Below are positions 44,159-54,380 of a DNA stretch of 64,000 bases, piece after piece. The notes below the pieces were generated by a model, which saw only the letters and a list, made by a program, of their open reading frames with translations, had not been told where the DNA came from and made no database searches. The position numbers were made by a program, and so were the translations under genes. The stretch's first letter is position 1. Each line of letters opens with the position of its first letter. This DNA comes from Deltaproteobacteria bacterium. GTDB lineage: Bacteria > Myxococcota_A > Polyangia > Haliangiales > Haliangiaceae. The stretch lies in assembly GCA_013812655.1 (NCBI GenBank), contig JACCTC010000081.1, positions 1 through 64,000 of the forward strand. Reading direction: 5' to 3'.

Positions 44159-44847
44159 GGCTCCCGCTCGAACGTGCACTGGCGCTGGTCCGCGAGGGCC
44201 AGACCACCGAGGCAGAGGGAATGCGGAGTCAGCTCGAGCCACTCGAGCAGGCCCGCCTCGATCTGGCGCTCGCGGTGCGCGCGGACGATCCGGCGCGTGC
44301 GCTCGAGCTCGCGGCGTCGCTCTGGTATCGCGTCGAGGTCGACGCGACCGTGCTCGCGACGCTGGTGCGCTACGAGCATCCCGAGCTGCGCGAGACGGCC
44401 GCCGACGCGCTCATGCGCAACACCAGCGATGCCGCCTATGACGTGACTGCGGCATGGCGAACGCTCGCGACGGTGCCGGATGACCTCGACGCGTGGCGAG
44501 ACGTGCTGATCTCGCTGGTGGCGAACGGCCGCGACCTCGAGGCCGTCGACGGCGTGGCCCGCGCGCTCTCCGAGCGCCAGGCCGACTTCGGGCTGTGGGC
44601 GCTGCTGACCACGACCCTGTTGACCTACCGCCGCGGTACGGCATTACGCCATGCGATCCGGCTCGGTCGGAGCGCGTTCGAGGATGCGCCGCAGGCCCTG
44701 GCGACGAATGCGCTGATCTATGTCGGGCTCGGCGAGCTCGCGGCCGCGCAACGCGAGCTCGATGTGATCGGTGCCCGGGAAGCGGCGCACCCGCTCGTGG
44801 TGGCAGCACGTGCAGCGGTCAGCGAGGCCGTTGCCGCCGCGCGCTGA
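44155..44847 (+). CDS. Helical-repeat protein of the AAA+ gene block
   Basis: 230 residues, cytoplasmic, almost entirely helical, with HEAT/TPR-like spacing (RADDPARALELAASLWYR, ETAADALMRNTSDAAY, VDGVARALSERQADFG, LGELAAAQRELDVIG). It starts with a GTGA overlap on the preceding gene, and the AAA+ gene follows within 15 bases. Such repeat proteins often serve as adaptors. The exact family is not recognised. Confidence 0.6.
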   Translation: MRLPLERALALVREGQTTEAEGMRSQLEPLEQARLDLALAVRADDPARALELAASLWYRVEVDATVLATLVRYEHPELRETAADALMRNTSDAAYDVTAAWRTLATVPDDLDAWRDVLISLVANGRDLEAVDGVARALSERQADFGLWALLTTTLLTYRRGTALRHAIRLGRSAFEDAPQALATNALIYVGLGELAAAQRELDVIGAREAAHPLVVAARAAVSEAVAAAR

Positions 44848-44862
44848 GTTATGCTCGGCACG

Positions 44863-46830
44863 GTGCGCGGCCCCACTGCTCATGCCGCGCGGATCGCCCG
44901 GGAACGGTTGCGACTCCAGACCGCTGCCGGTGGCGATCCGGCGCCCGATATCTCCGTCCAGCTCGCCGAGCTGACGCGCGCGATCCACGCAGCCGACGAC
45001 GCTGACCCGATCGCGGCGCTCGCACGGCGCCTTGACGTCGACCGCCGCAGCGAGGACTTCCTGGCATTCGTGATCGCGTGCTGTACGGATCCGGTGTGCG
45101 CCGCCGCCTTGCTGCGCCTGCAAGGCTCGTCGGCGCAGCACGGCCCGACGATCGCGTCGTACGTGTCGGTCTCGGGCGCCGGCGATGACGCCCGAGAGCT
45201 CGCGCTGGAGCTCGCGACGACGCACCCGCTCGTCGAGACGTCGATCCTCGAGACACGGAGCGATCCAGGCGTCACCCCGGTCTTGCGGCTGTGGTCGGTG
45301 AGCCCACGCGTCGCCCGGCAGCTGACCGGCGATACCGCGGTCGCCGAGCCGCTGCAGACCGTGACCGTGCCAGAGCTGGCGCTGTTCGACGAGGAGCAGC
45401 GGCACATCCTCGACGCGCTCGGCCGCGCGCTCGCGAGCGATCGTCCACTGACGATCCTGATGGAAGGCCCGACGGGATCCGGACGCGCGACCGCGGTCGC
45501 GGCGGCGGCCGAGGGGCTCGCACGGCCGGTCGCGATGCTCGCGCTCGACCGCATCGATCGGACCCCGGAGGCGCTCGAGCATGGCTTGCGCGCGCTGCGC
45601 CGCGAGACCGCGCTCGCCGGCGCGATCGCCGTGATCCGCGGGCTCGAGGAGCTCGACGGTGCCGACGAGACCGCGCGACGCCGACGGCTCGAACACTTCA
45701 TCGGCACGGCACGCCAGCCGATGGTCGTGATCAGCTCGCTCGCGGGTCAATCGATCCGCGTCCCCGGTGAGATCGTACGCGCGGACTGGACCGCGCCCGG
45801 GACGGCCGCGCGTCGCAACATGTGGAGCGTGTTACTCGAGCTCCACGATCCCGAGCATGGGCTATCGGACCTCGATCTCGACGAGCTCGGTCATCGCTAT
45901 TCGCTGGGACCGGGTGCGATGCGCGACGCGATCGCGACCGCAAAGCTGGCTGCCGGGCGCAAGCAACTGACGATGGCGGGCGTCGTGTCGGCGCTCCGTC
46001 AGCGCACGACCGAGCGCCTCACCGGCCTGACGACGCACGTCCGGGTCCGTCAGGAATGGTCAGACCTCGTCGTGGCGCAGGACACCCGTGATCAGATCCA
46101 GGCGCTGATCTCGCGCGTCCGTCACAGTCACCAGGTCCTCGAGCGCTGGGGCCTCGAGCAGCGCGTCGGCCGTGCCACCGGCGTTGCCGCCCTGTTCAGC
46201 GGTGCACCGGGCACCGGCAAGACGATGGTCGCGGGTCTGGTCGCAAAGGAGCTCGGGCTCGACCTCCACCAGATCGAGCTCTCTCAGGTGCTCTCGAAGT
46301 GGATCGGCGAGACCGAGAAGCAGCTCGCGCAGATCTTCGACGCCGCCGGCACCGGCCACTGTTTGCTGCTGTTCGACGAGGCCGACGCGCTGTTCACCAA
46401 GCGGACCGAGGTCAAGTCCTCCAACGACCGCCACTCCAACCTCGAGGTGAACTTCCTGCTCCAGCGGATGGAGGCGTTCCGCGGCATCGTCATCCTCACG
46501 ACCAACCTCGATTCGTCGATGGATCCGGCCTTCAAGCGCCGGCTCGCCTCGCACATCGTGTTCTGGCCGCCCGACGACGACGAGCGCGACCGGCTCTGGA
46601 AGAGCTATCTGTCCTCGGGGCTACCGGTCGCCCAGGATCTCGACATCGACAAGCTCGTACGCAACTACCCCGACCTCTCGGGCGCGCACATCCGCAATGC
46701 CGTGCTCAATGCGGCGTTCGCCGCTGCCACGCGCGGTGGCATCGTCACCCAGGCCGCGCTCGAGTCCGCCGCCCGCAACGAGTACGCGACGATGGGCCGC
46801 GTGCTCGCGCGCGACGGCCGGATCCGCTGA
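44863..46830 (+). CDS. Tandem AAA+ ATPase related to contractile-injection-system (Afp15/Pvc15-type) ATPases
   Basis: 655 residues. The first P-loop is degenerate ([13 protein letters not shown]: the Walker Lys is Arg, the Ser/Thr is Ala). The second is canonical ([20 protein letters not shown] near residue 446), with [14 protein letters not shown], Walker [17 protein letters not shown], sensor-1 ILTTNLDSS and arginine finger region [11 protein letters not shown]. The spacing [13 protein letters not shown] before the P-loop and IGETEK/DEADALF resemble the AAA+ proteins of extracellular contractile injection systems. No sheath, tube or baseplate genes occur here. GTG 44863 is preferred to ATG 44851 because TATGCT (44850-44855) ends 7 nt before it; the ATG lies inside that hexamer. 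Confidence 0.8.
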   Translation: MRGPTAHAARIARERLRLQTAAGGDPAPDISVQLAELTRAIHAADDADPIAALARRLDVDRRSEDFLAFVIACCTDPVCAAALLRLQGSSAQHGPTIASYVSVSGAGDDARELALELATTHPLVETSILETRSDPGVTPVLRLWSVSPRVARQLTGDTAVAEPLQTVTVPELALFDEEQRHILDALGRALASDRPLTILMEGPTGSGRATAVAAAAEGLARPVAMLALDRIDRTPEALEHGLRALRRETALAGAIAVIRGLEELDGADETARRRRLEHFIGTARQPMVVISSLAGQSIRVPGEIVRADWTAPGTAARRNMWSVLLELHDPEHGLSDLDLDELGHRYSLGPGAMRDAIATAKLAAGRKQLTMAGVVSALRQRTTERLTGLTTHVRVRQEWSDLVVAQDTRDQIQALISRVRHSHQVLERWGLEQRVGRATGVAALFSGAPGTGKTMVAGLVAKELGLDLHQIELSQVLSKWIGETEKQLAQIFDAAGTGHCLLLFDEADALFTKRTEVKSSNDRHSNLEVNFLLQRMEAFRGIVILTTNLDSSMDPAFKRRLASHIVFWPPDDDERDRLWKSYLSSGLPVAQDLDIDKLVRNYPDLSGAHIRNAVLNAAFAAATRGGIVTQAALESAARNEYATMGRVLARDGRIR

Positions 46831-46931
46831 GATATCGCGATGGTCAACGCGAAACGACCACGGTGAGGTGAGCGCCACAGCGCGAATGTCGCTGGTCCCG
46901 TTCGCCGTCGCCGTTCGTCCGAACACCGAGA

Positions 46932-46961
46932 GCCCTGCGACGTCAGTCGACGCCGCAGGGC
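46932..46961. terminator. Strong bidirectional hairpin between convergent genes
   Basis: GCCCTGCG (46932-46939) pairs with CGCAGGGC (46954-46961), and inside it CGTC pairs with GACG across one A/C mismatch and a 4-base AGTC loop. This gives about twelve base pairs. It stands in the 149-base gap between the convergent AAA+ gene and the lipoprotein at 46980. There is no T-run on either side. Confidence 0.55.
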
Positions 46962-46979
46962 CCGTGCGTGCCTGACGAT

Positions 46980-47231
46980 CTAATCGAGCAGCGCGCTGTA
47001 AGCGCTCTCGTTATCTTCGTCGGCATCCGGCAGCTCCGCGAAAGCCGCGGCCTCCACCGGCTCGGTATCGTCCGCCGTCTGGTTCTGGACCAGATCGATC
47101 ACGAACGCCGCGAAGCTGCCTTCCTGCGGATTGTCGGACGGGTCATCGGGCCCGCCACCGCTGCGATCGTCGCTGGTGCTGCATGCACTCGCGGCCACCA
47201 CGAGCGCCACGACGATGCCGAGGCGTCTCAT
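46980..47231 (-). CDS. Small acidic lipoprotein coupled to DUF4331 gene
   Basis: 83 residues. Signal MRRLGIVVALVVAASACSTS has lipobox SAC. The mature part is acidic and low in complexity (GGGPDDPSDNP, FAELPDADEDNESAY) and probably extended. Its ATG overlaps the stop of the DUF4331 gene by 4 bases, so it is made with that protein. Function unknown. Confidence 0.65.
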   Translation of the reverse strand: MRRLGIVVALVVAASACSTSDDRSGGGPDDPSDNPQEGSFAAFVIDLVQNQTADDTEPVEAAAFAELPDADEDNESAYSALLD

Positions 47232-48796
47232 GGCGCACCCGGGATCGGCGTGTTGAGGTACGGGAAGCTGGTGCGGAACTTCATCGCGTTCGTTCCGGCC
47301 CCATCGACGTACGGGAGGCAACCCGTGCTGTCGGCGTGCAGACACCCGCCCGAGGGCGCATCCGTCCGGTTGACGAGCGCGCCCATCGCCACGCGGAGCT
47401 CGATGTCGACAACATCGTCACCGGGCCGGCGGCCATTCGGGAAGCCGGCCGGGTCGCAGTCTTCGTTGGTGGTGTCGAGCTTCGCGTTCTCCGTGGCCGT
47501 GGGATCATCGAAGCACCCCGAGGCGCCGTACGGACTCTGCGCCGTGCACGTCGTCGCCGGGATCGCGGTGTTGAGCCGCTGCATCTCGGCGGTCGAGCCG
47601 TTCGCATTCACGTCGGGCACGCCCGTCAAGAACGCGGCGACGAGGTCGGTGCGCGGGAAGTTGTTCGGCGCTCGAACGCCGGCACCGCCGAACGCGATTT
47701 CGACGACCTCCGGCAGTGTCGGGTGAGTGACGTAATCGGCGAGCTTCGCATCGTCCTTGGGCTCGGCCGCGTTGAAGAGGTTCTTGTCCTTGAGCCCGAT
47801 GATGATCTCGTTGACCAGCGGCATCCCGAGCCGCGAGACCTGGACCCACGGACCACCAACGCGCGCCGGCTTCTCGAAGCTCGGCGTCGGGTCCACGACC
47901 TCCGCCTGGCGAACGCTCGCCGTGATCCAGGCACCGATGATCGGTGTGCTGGCATCCTTGGTCAGGCACGCCTTCGGTACCTCGACCGCGATCGTGGTGA
48001 CATTCTTGTGCTCGAGGTCGTTGGCGCCTTGCTCCTGCGCTCCGAGCACGTTGGCGACGCGATCGGTTCCGGCAGGCTCGAGGTTCAGCGTGTCGAAGAT
48101 CTGGCCAACGTTGACCGAGAAGCCTTCTTTGCGCTGGCCGACGAACACGCGCGCCATACCCGCGGTGCAGCCAGGCAGCTCGACGTCGTACATGAACTTC
48201 GCCGCGTAGGCTGGGTAGTTCGGGATCGTCTTGGGGCCGATGTTATCCAGCGGCTTGCGAAAGACGTCCGAGCCGTTGTGATGCTTCACGGCGGACACCT
48301 GGCCCGTTCGCCGGTCGCCACGTACGACCTTGAGCTTGTAGGTCTCGATCACGTTCTGCCCGGCATCGTTGCCGGCCGAAATCGGTCCGATCGCCGTGAA
48401 CGGCACTGCGATCGACTTGGTTGCACCGGACGGCCCGACGTCGAGCGCGATGCCACTGCCGCCGGCGAGATTCATGTCGAAGTCGAACCGAAACGTGATG
48501 TCTTCGATCGCGTCCCCGTTGTTGTCGACGTGGATCTCGTAGAGCGCGTCGGGATCCATCGTGAAGTAGTTCGGACCTCCGTACGGATCCTGGAGCGGCT
48601 GGAAGTTCGCGAGGAGGGTGACGTACTGGTCCCGACCCGTTTCGTAGCTGTTGAACAGGTAGAGATCGGTGGCGTCGACCTTGGGCCTCTCGGTGATGTA
48701 TGGGGCCTCGCGATGGCTTGAGGCGCCGACCGTTGCCGGCGCTAGCATCGTGACCAGCGCGGTGGCGCCTCCGGTTATCCGATTTCTCAGTCGCAT
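47228..48796 (-). CDS. DUF4331-family exported protein
   Basis: 522 residues. The signal (ALVTMLAPATVGA) is followed directly by the family hallmark SSHREAPYITERPKVDATDLY. Further conserved pieces are YFTMDPDALYEIHVDNNGD, FRFDFDMN, SRLGMPLVNEIIIGLKDKN and VDIELRVAMGALV. DUF4331 proteins are secreted beta-rich proteins of unknown activity. The ATG at 48796 has a clear AGGAG site 7 nt upstream. It is part of a minus-strand group of secreted proteins (46980-49351). Confidence 0.9.
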   Translation of the reverse strand: MRLRNRITGGATALVTMLAPATVGASSHREAPYITERPKVDATDLYLFNSYETGRDQYVTLLANFQPLQDPYGGPNYFTMDPDALYEIHVDNNGDAIEDITFRFDFDMNLAGGSGIALDVGPSGATKSIAVPFTAIGPISAGNDAGQNVIETYKLKVVRGDRRTGQVSAVKHHNGSDVFRKPLDNIGPKTIPNYPAYAAKFMYDVELPGCTAGMARVFVGQRKEGFSVNVGQIFDTLNLEPAGTDRVANVLGAQEQGANDLEHKNVTTIAVEVPKACLTKDASTPIIGAWITASVRQAEVVDPTPSFEKPARVGGPWVQVSRLGMPLVNEIIIGLKDKNLFNAAEPKDDAKLADYVTHPTLPEVVEIAFGGAGVRAPNNFPRTDLVAAFLTGVPDVNANGSTAEMQRLNTAIPATTCTAQSPYGASGCFDDPTATENAKLDTTNEDCDPAGFPNGRRPGDDVVDIELRVAMGALVNRTDAPSGGCLHADSTGCLPYVDGAGTNAMKFRTSFPYLNTPIPGAP

Positions 48797-48823
48797 GATG
48801 ATTCTCCTAGGGGTTGTTAATGA

Positions 48824-49351
48824 TCAGAGACTCGTGAACGTGAGGGCCGCGCGGGTCGCGATCTCGGTGCCCGTGTCGGCGCTCGGCCGAGTGATCGAGA
48901 GCAGCGTCGGTCCGTGCAGGACGCGCTTCGCGTGGGGCGTCATCGCCGCGAACCGCCGCTCCATGAATCGTCGCCCGGCCTCGGCCGCCTCGGGCGACGT
49001 GTACTCGCAGACCGAGATCGCGATTCCCTCGAGGGTGACGCCGCCGGCGCAGTACCCCGCTTGCATCGTCACGCCGAGGTACTGGCGCTGCCCGCGCACC
49101 GGGACGCCCGCGCGATCGAAGGCCGCGAAGACTTGCTCCGCCGTGACGCCGCGCTGCGGCCGGTGCTGCGCTTCCCACGCGAGGCGTTCGGCGATCGACG
49201 AGAGATCCTGGCTGGGCTCGAGAGCCAACGGCTGATCAGCCGCGCGTTCACGCAGCGGTGCCTTCGCTGCTGGCTGAGCCGCGGGTGGCTCGTCGCGACC
49301 GCACGATGCTGCAGCGAGCAGAATGATCGCCATAAAGATTTGATCACGCAT
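48824..49351 (-). CDS. Lipoprotein of unknown function
   Basis: 175 residues. Signal RDQIFMAIILLAAASCGRD has lipobox AASC. A Pro/Ala linker precedes a small alpha/beta domain (QRQYLGVTMQAGYCAGGVTL, ISVCEYTSPEAAEAGRRFMERRFAAMTP). It lies upstream of the DUF4331 gene with a 27-base gap that contains the ribosome-binding site of the latter, so it may lead the same transcript. Confidence 0.65.
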   Translation of the reverse strand: MRDQIFMAIILLAAASCGRDEPPAAQPAAKAPLRERAADQPLALEPSQDLSSIAERLAWEAQHRPQRGVTAEQVFAAFDRAGVPVRGQRQYLGVTMQAGYCAGGVTLEGIAISVCEYTSPEAAEAGRRFMERRFAAMTPHAKRVLHGPTLLSITRPSADTGTEIATRAALTFTSL

Positions 49352-49818
49352 GGGTTTCCCAATTTCTCGTGAAGAGTACCCAGAGGCACGAGTGCACCTG
49401 ACGTACCGTCATCGGAACAGGAAGCGGTGACGGCGCGTACGACCGATCAACACCAGTGATTCGGGCACATCCTCGAGGACGATGCGAAGAACTCGAACCC
49501 GCCGCGAGCGAGCGCCCCTCGCGCACTGCCCACGACGTCACCTGAGGGCGCTCACGTAGCCGAACATCGCGCAGCGAGACCGTGGCGAAGGCGATCCGAA
49601 GTCGGCCGACGCTCGTAGCTCGCTCTCGTCGCGAGCTGATCACGATGACCGTGACGTCACGAATCCTCGGGGGCTGCCCCACACGAGGGCCGGCGATCCG
49701 AATCGCGACGTCCACCCTGCGTCATCGCGGATCGAATCTGCACGTGGCTCGCGCCGGCGGTCGCCGCGCGTAGGGGCGCCCGACGGCGTGCCCGGGAAGT
49801 ACGCTGTCAGCCTCGCGT
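49352..49818. other. Gene-free region
   Basis: 467 bases without a convincing gene; open frames on both strands lack start signals and protein-like composition. It contains a perfect 10-base palindrome GTGACGTCAC (49651-49660) that could be a regulator site, and GC-rich short inverted repeats. It may hold a degraded gene. Confidence 0.4.
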
Positions 49819-50999
49819 TCAGCGCTTGGCTTGCGCGCCGGTCAGGCCGGACTGAACCTTCTTGGCTTCCTCGAGGTGGGCCGCGACATGGCCCCGCGTG
49901 GCAGTGAGGTGCTGCTTGACCGCGTCGTTCTTCGCGCCGGGGAGGAGCTTGCCGTCGATCATCGCGAGCACGTCGGTATGCCCCTTGATCATCGCCGTCA
50001 TGAACGCGGCAGCGAAGCGTTCTCCGTCGAGCGGAAGGAGCTTGGCGAGCTCGCCTGCACCCTTCATCCGCATCTCGTCGACGCGTGCGCTCTCGACCGG
50101 CATGATCTTCGCCTTCATGCCCAGCTTGAGGGTGTCCACCGCGTTCTTGCCGTGCGCCTTGTGGAGCATGCGTGCATATGCGAGCACCTCAGGGCTGACC
50201 TTCTTGTGAGCCGCCTCGGCTGCGGCGAGGACCTCGTTCTCGTCGATCGCCGCGACCATGGCGAGGATCTCCGCGTCGGTCATCGGACTCGCGTCGTCGC
50301 TGCCCACGTCGGGAGCCCGCTTCGGCGCGCCCGGAATCACGGCGAGGTCGGGGTCCGCAACGGCCGCCATCGCGGAGGGCGTGAACTGGAGAGTCGTCAC
50401 GTAGGGCGGATTCTCACCCTTGACGTCGGCGACTACATTCTTGCCGAACGTGACGCGCGCCTGCTTGGCGTTCGTCTTACCCGTCGCGATGTCGTTCGCC
50501 AGGTTCAGTGTGAGGATGTTGTGTCCTCGAGATCACAGCGCGCCGACATCTCGCCCGCGGTGCGATCGACGACGACGCTGCCATCGAACGCGACGAGCGC
50601 GGAGGCCTTTGCCGACGACACCCGATAGTTGACCGTGTGCATCAGATAATCCATGTGCGGCTTGGGGAAGTCGTGCGGGATCTCGATGCGCGTCACCGTG
50701 ATCCGTTTGTACGGCCCCTGATCGTGCCACACGAGTTGCTCGGATGTGGCTTCCTGCGGCAGTCCGTACTTCGCGAGCATCTGCTGCGCTGCGAGCACGG
50801 GGCGTGGCGACCACGTTGCGAGGATCTTGTCGACGGCGGCGCGCGCCGCTGGTGTGGCGGGTGGAGGCGGAGCCTTCGTCGTCTTCGCCGTCTTCAGCGG
50901 GTCGGCCTTGGTCGTCTTCATCGGGTCGGCCGTGGCCGCGCCACCGACAGCAAGGAGGCCGAGCGCGGCCATTCGGAACGAGTTCGAGATCATCATCAT
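49819..50999 (-). pseudogene. DUF4142-like exported protein gene with a single-base frameshift
   Basis: Two adjoining frames read as one protein. The 5' part (50999 to 50505) has a signal peptide (SFRMAALGLLAVGGAATA), a Lys/Thr/Pro linker and a domain ending GEMSARCDLE, then runs into DTTSSH and stops. Adding one base near 50525-50530 turns the next codons into GHNILTLNLANDIATGKTNA and continues through KGENPPYVTTLQFTP without a stop. It then reads into the C-terminal DUF4142-like domain (DAEILAMVAAIDENEVLAA, VSPEVLAYARMLHKAH), ending at 49819. GTG 50400 could start the C-terminal part alone but would lack a signal peptide. GAGAGG precedes the ATG. It is either a recent pseudogene, a sequencing error or a programmed shift. 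Confidence 0.75.
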
Positions 51000-51336
51000 G
51001 GTGTCCCTCTCTGCGTTGAGTTGAGCGAGAGGTGGTGCACGACCAGGGCCGCCATGCAGGGGCCACGGGACCGGCTGTGCCGGGTCGTGATTCTGTTCGT
51101 GCGCCGGTGTCGCCCCGGACGCCGCGCCGGCTCATGTGACGACCAGCATCCTGATCGCCGACGCGAAACGTCCGCATGCTCGCGCGTGGCCAGCGGCGAC
51201 GATGTGGCGCGTGCTCAGCGATCCTTGCAGCACACAGATATGCTAGTTCCTGCTGCGTGCGCGATCCGCGCCGCGGCGCTCACCGCGTGGCCTGATAGAT
51301 GGGGACGCGTACCGATCTGCGTGACCGGCAACGTGC
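51000..51336. other. Intergenic region
   Basis: 337 bases between two minus-strand genes. It holds the ribosome-binding site (GAGAGG) and presumably the promoter of the frameshifted DUF4142-like gene. I see no other gene or clear hairpin. Confidence 0.4.
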
Positions 51337-52956
51337 CTATGGCTGGATCTCGCGGATGCTGCCGCGCTTGTAGACCAGGCCATCGGTGCCAACGCCGTCG
51401 CTGCGGAAGTACACTGTCATGTTCGGCTTGCCGGTCTCCGACGCCGAGCGCGTCGGCGAGGCCGTGAGGCGCATCGCCGGATCGACGCCGCTCTTGCACG
51501 GCGTACCGCCGACGCCGAAGTTCGCGCCGGTATCGATGATCTCGTTGAGCTTCACCCACGTGCCGCCGTTCGCGCCGTCGGTCGTGTCGAGGTAGAGCTC
51601 CTGCTTCACGTTGCCGTCGGGCAGGTCGTAGACGAGCTGCTTGTAGCCAATCCACACGTGCTTCGGCAGGCCGCCGCTCCACTGCGTCTTGTTGTAGACC
51701 GCGGTCGAAGCCGGGTGACTCGTCTCCTTCTCGAAGTCGATGTGACCGTCGTAGCGCATGCGCGCGATGATGCCGCGCGTGTCGCACCGGTTCGTGGTCT
51801 CGCTGCCGATCGTGCCGTGGTTCGAGCGCGCGACCGCGACGAGCCCGCCCCATGGCGTGCCGCTGTCGGCGACGCGCATGAAGTACATCGTGATCTCGAC
51901 GTTGCGCCACTGATCGAGCTTCGCGGGATCGTGGATGTACATGCGTGGCGTCGATCCGCTGATCTTCAGCTGGCCCTGCCCGTCGACCTTGTAGCTCGCG
52001 CTGCCGTGGTTCGCGTTGAACCACGGGTCCGCGGGGTCGATGCCCGAGAACGAGCGTGCCGTGCCGGTGTCCCACTTCGAGATCCACTCCTTGCCGCCGG
52101 TCATCGTCGGGTAGAGCTTCTTGATCCCGAACTTGTCGGCGCCGGTCGTGCCGCCACCGCCCCCGCCGCCGATCTGCTCGTACGGATTCGTCACCGAGAA
52201 CCACGCTTTGTTGCCGGCCTTGTCGGTCACACGCGCGGTCAGCTTGTGGGTTCCGACGGTCACGCTCGCCAGCGACAGGCTCCACGTCGACCAGTCGGTG
52301 GCGGCCACCGGGGTCGCCGCCTGATACGTGGCACCGTCGACGCTGAGCTCGACCTTGTGCACGCCGCTGCCGCCCAGATCGCTCGCGGTCCCGGTGACTG
52401 CCACCAGGCCGGCAGCGACGCTCGCGCCCGTGCTGGGCGTCGTGATCGCGACCTTCGGAGGCGTCGCGTCGATTGCGGACGCGTCGACGCGGAGCTCGTT
52501 GATGCTCGCCCACGAGTTCTGCGTGTTGCCGTTGACGGTAACGCGCAGGTAGCGCCCCGCAGTCGCAGGCACGTCGTAGCGCTCGACGCTCGTCGTGGTG
52601 CCGCTGCTCGCGCCCATGAACACCTGCGTGAACGTCACGCCGTCGTTCGAGACGCCGAGCTGAAAGCGGCTGATGCGCTCGTTACCGGCGTACCAGGCGA
52701 TCGATGCGTTCGAGATCGTCTGCACGTTACCGAGGTCGGCCTGGATCCACGAGCCAACGCCGAGGTTCGACCACCGCGTCGAGTAGTTGCCGTCGATCGC
52801 GTTGCCGGCTCCGTTGCCCGCCTCGGCGCTGCTCGCGGTGACGCCGACGATCTGCAGCGCGCTAGCTTCTCCTACGGAGACGTCGTGGCTGTGATCGGAC
52901 TCCGCGACACAGGCGCACGAAATCGCAGTCACGATGCAAAGAACTCTTGTTTTCAT
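51337..52956 (-). CDS. Secreted discoidin (F5/8 type C) and Ig-like domain protein, probable glycan-active
   Basis: 539 residues. Signal [20 protein letters not shown] is lipoprotein-like. Residues about 30-160 are a discoidin/F5-8C carbohydrate-binding domain ([25 protein letters not shown], shown here in part as [11 protein letters not shown] and SWIQADLG). Residues about 165-250 are a bacterial Ig-like domain ([33 protein letters not shown]). After a Gly run, the last 260 residues form a beta-rich jelly-roll-like domain ([30 protein letters not shown]) as in polysaccharide-lyase or concanavalin-like folds; catalytic residues cannot be assigned. Start ATG 52956 is set by the signal. Confidence 0.78.
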   Translation of the reverse strand: MKTRVLCIVTAISCACVAESDHSHDVSVGEASALQIVGVTASSAEAGNGAGNAIDGNYSTRWSNLGVGSWIQADLGNVQTISNASIAWYAGNERISRFQLGVSNDGVTFTQVFMGASSGTTTSVERYDVPATAGRYLRVTVNGNTQNSWASINELRVDASAIDATPPKVAITTPSTGASVAAGLVAVTGTASDLGGSGVHKVELSVDGATYQAATPVAATDWSTWSLSLASVTVGTHKLTARVTDKAGNKAWFSVTNPYEQIGGGGGGGTTGADKFGIKKLYPTMTGGKEWISKWDTGTARSFSGIDPADPWFNANHGSASYKVDGQGQLKISGSTPRMYIHDPAKLDQWRNVEITMYFMRVADSGTPWGGLVAVARSNHGTIGSETTNRCDTRGIIARMRYDGHIDFEKETSHPASTAVYNKTQWSGGLPKHVWIGYKQLVYDLPDGNVKQELYLDTTDGANGGTWVKLNEIIDTGANFGVGGTPCKSGVDPAMRLTASPTRSASETGKPNMTVYFRSDGVGTDGLVYKRGSIREIQP

Positions 52957-53258
52957 CACCCAAAACACGGGTAACACGCGTGAAGAACGTCTGACTATTG
53001 GAGCACTTCGCACCGGTTCTCGACGGTAGCCGCCGCTACACACCGGTGCGGTCACGACGGCGAATGCGATCGCATCGACGACAGTTACGCCGGGTCGAAG
53101 CATGTGCGTGGAGCACAGCCGAACACACGAACCTTCGTTGGCTCGCGTGCCAACGGATCTGCGTCCGCGCGGCATTCCGCGGGTTGCACACGATCGTGCG
53201 CGGTGATCGAAGCGCGATGCGCGTTGCGTGCACGACGTCGCTCGCCGTATGAGTGCGC

Positions 53259-54380
53259 ATGATGCAAGAGGTCCGTGCGCTGCTCGAGAAGGCGTTCCGT
53301 CGCTCCGCGATGTGGGCCTATGCGTTGAACCAGTCGCACGCGAAGATCGTGATGGATCCGATCTACCTCGCGGTCGCGAAGCGGTTGCTGCGTGGCACCG
53401 ACGGCCCGAGCGCGAAGCTGCGTGACGAGAAGTTCCCGTCGAACCTGTTCTTCCCGTATCGCGCGCAGTCGAGGAAGCTGCAGTACTTCATCGAGGACTG
53501 GGACTGGAGCGAAGCGCGCCCCGAGCTCCTGACCGCGCGCCAGCGCCAGATGATGCACACCGTCGCGCTCGGCGAGACCAGTGGCGCCGCGGTGTCCGAC
53601 GGCTTTCTCCGCGCCTTCCGCACGCAGCCCGAGCTCGCCGCGTTCTTCGGCACGTGGTTCACCGAGGAGCTGAACCACTTCGTCGGCTATCACATGTACC
53701 TGCGGCAGATGGGCGAGGCGTGGCCCGCCGCGCGCGGACTCGCCGTCGCCGAGACCAACGTGTTGCCTTACGCCGACAACGCGATGGAGGTCGCGGCGTG
53801 CAACATGTACCAGGAGCTGCTCGGCTTCTTGATCTATCGCTCGCTCGCGAAGCAGGTGAAGGATCCGTTCCTCGGCCGCATGCTCGCGCAGTTCGCGAAG
53901 GACGAGTGCCGGCACTTCCGGTTCTATCAGGACGTCGTCGCGCGCCACCTCCAGGAGAACCCGGCGTTCCGGCCCGTGGTCCTCAAGGTCTTCTTGAAGG
54001 CGACGTCGCCGTACAACCAGATCTCCGGCGGCCCCGCGAACGTCCTCGATCACCTCACGATGGGTGCGTTCTACTTCCGCAAGCCCGAGTACGAGTACTT
54101 CCTCGGCGAGATCGAGTACCTGCTCGGCACGAGCCTCCGCCCGTTCTGGGACTGGTACTTCCGGGGCGTCGTCGACGCGTGCACGTTCTGTTCGCGCCCG
54201 CCCTACCAGTGCGACTGCGATCACTTCGAGGACGGCAAGCCAGCGCCAGTCAAGAACCCCGGCTGGTGGAAGCAGGTCTCGACCTCGAAGACCTACGACA
54301 AGCGTATCGACATCGACGAGTGGGCCAAGGCCCTGATCGGCATGCGCGGCGAGCGTGGTCCGGCCACCCCACCGTCCTGA
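53259..54380 (+). CDS. Acyl-ACP-desaturase-like diiron protein
   Basis: About 373 residues. It has the four-helix diiron pattern: first Glu in [14 protein letters not shown], then [15 protein letters not shown] (E..H), [13 protein letters not shown] (Glu), and [14 protein letters not shown] (ExxH), as in soluble stearoyl-ACP desaturases and related ferritin-like oxidases. A Cys cluster near the C-terminus ([15 protein letters not shown]) is unusual and might bind another metal. It would use O2 and electrons to oxidise an acyl or similar substrate in the cytosol. TATGAG (53248-53253) ends 5 nt before ATG 53259; GTG 53253 is the alternative start. Confidence 0.8.
   Translation: MMQEVRALLEKAFRRSAMWAYALNQSHAKIVMDPIYLAVAKRLLRGTDGPSAKLRDEKFPSNLFFPYRAQSRKLQYFIEDWDWSEARPELLTARQRQMMHTVALGETSGAAVSDGFLRAFRTQPELAAFFGTWFTEELNHFVGYHMYLRQMGEAWPAARGLAVAETNVLPYADNAMEVAACNMYQELLGFLIYRSLAKQVKDPFLGRMLAQFAKDECRHFRFYQDVVARHLQENPAFRPVVLKVFLKATSPYNQISGGPANVLDHLTMGAFYFRKPEYEYFLGEIEYLLGTSLRPFWDWYFRGVVDACTFCSRPPYQCDCDHFEDGKPAPVKNPGWWKQVSTSKTYDKRIDIDEWAKALIGMRGERGPATPPS

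Noticed and set aside
43001-46830. Complete extracellular contractile injection system
   Set aside because: Only an AAA+ protein of that type is present; no sheath, tube, spike or baseplate genes are found.
49400-49780. Small open frames in the 49.4-49.8 kb gap
   Set aside because: Arg/Ser-rich, no ribosome site or promoter hexamer, no hydrophobic core or family pattern.
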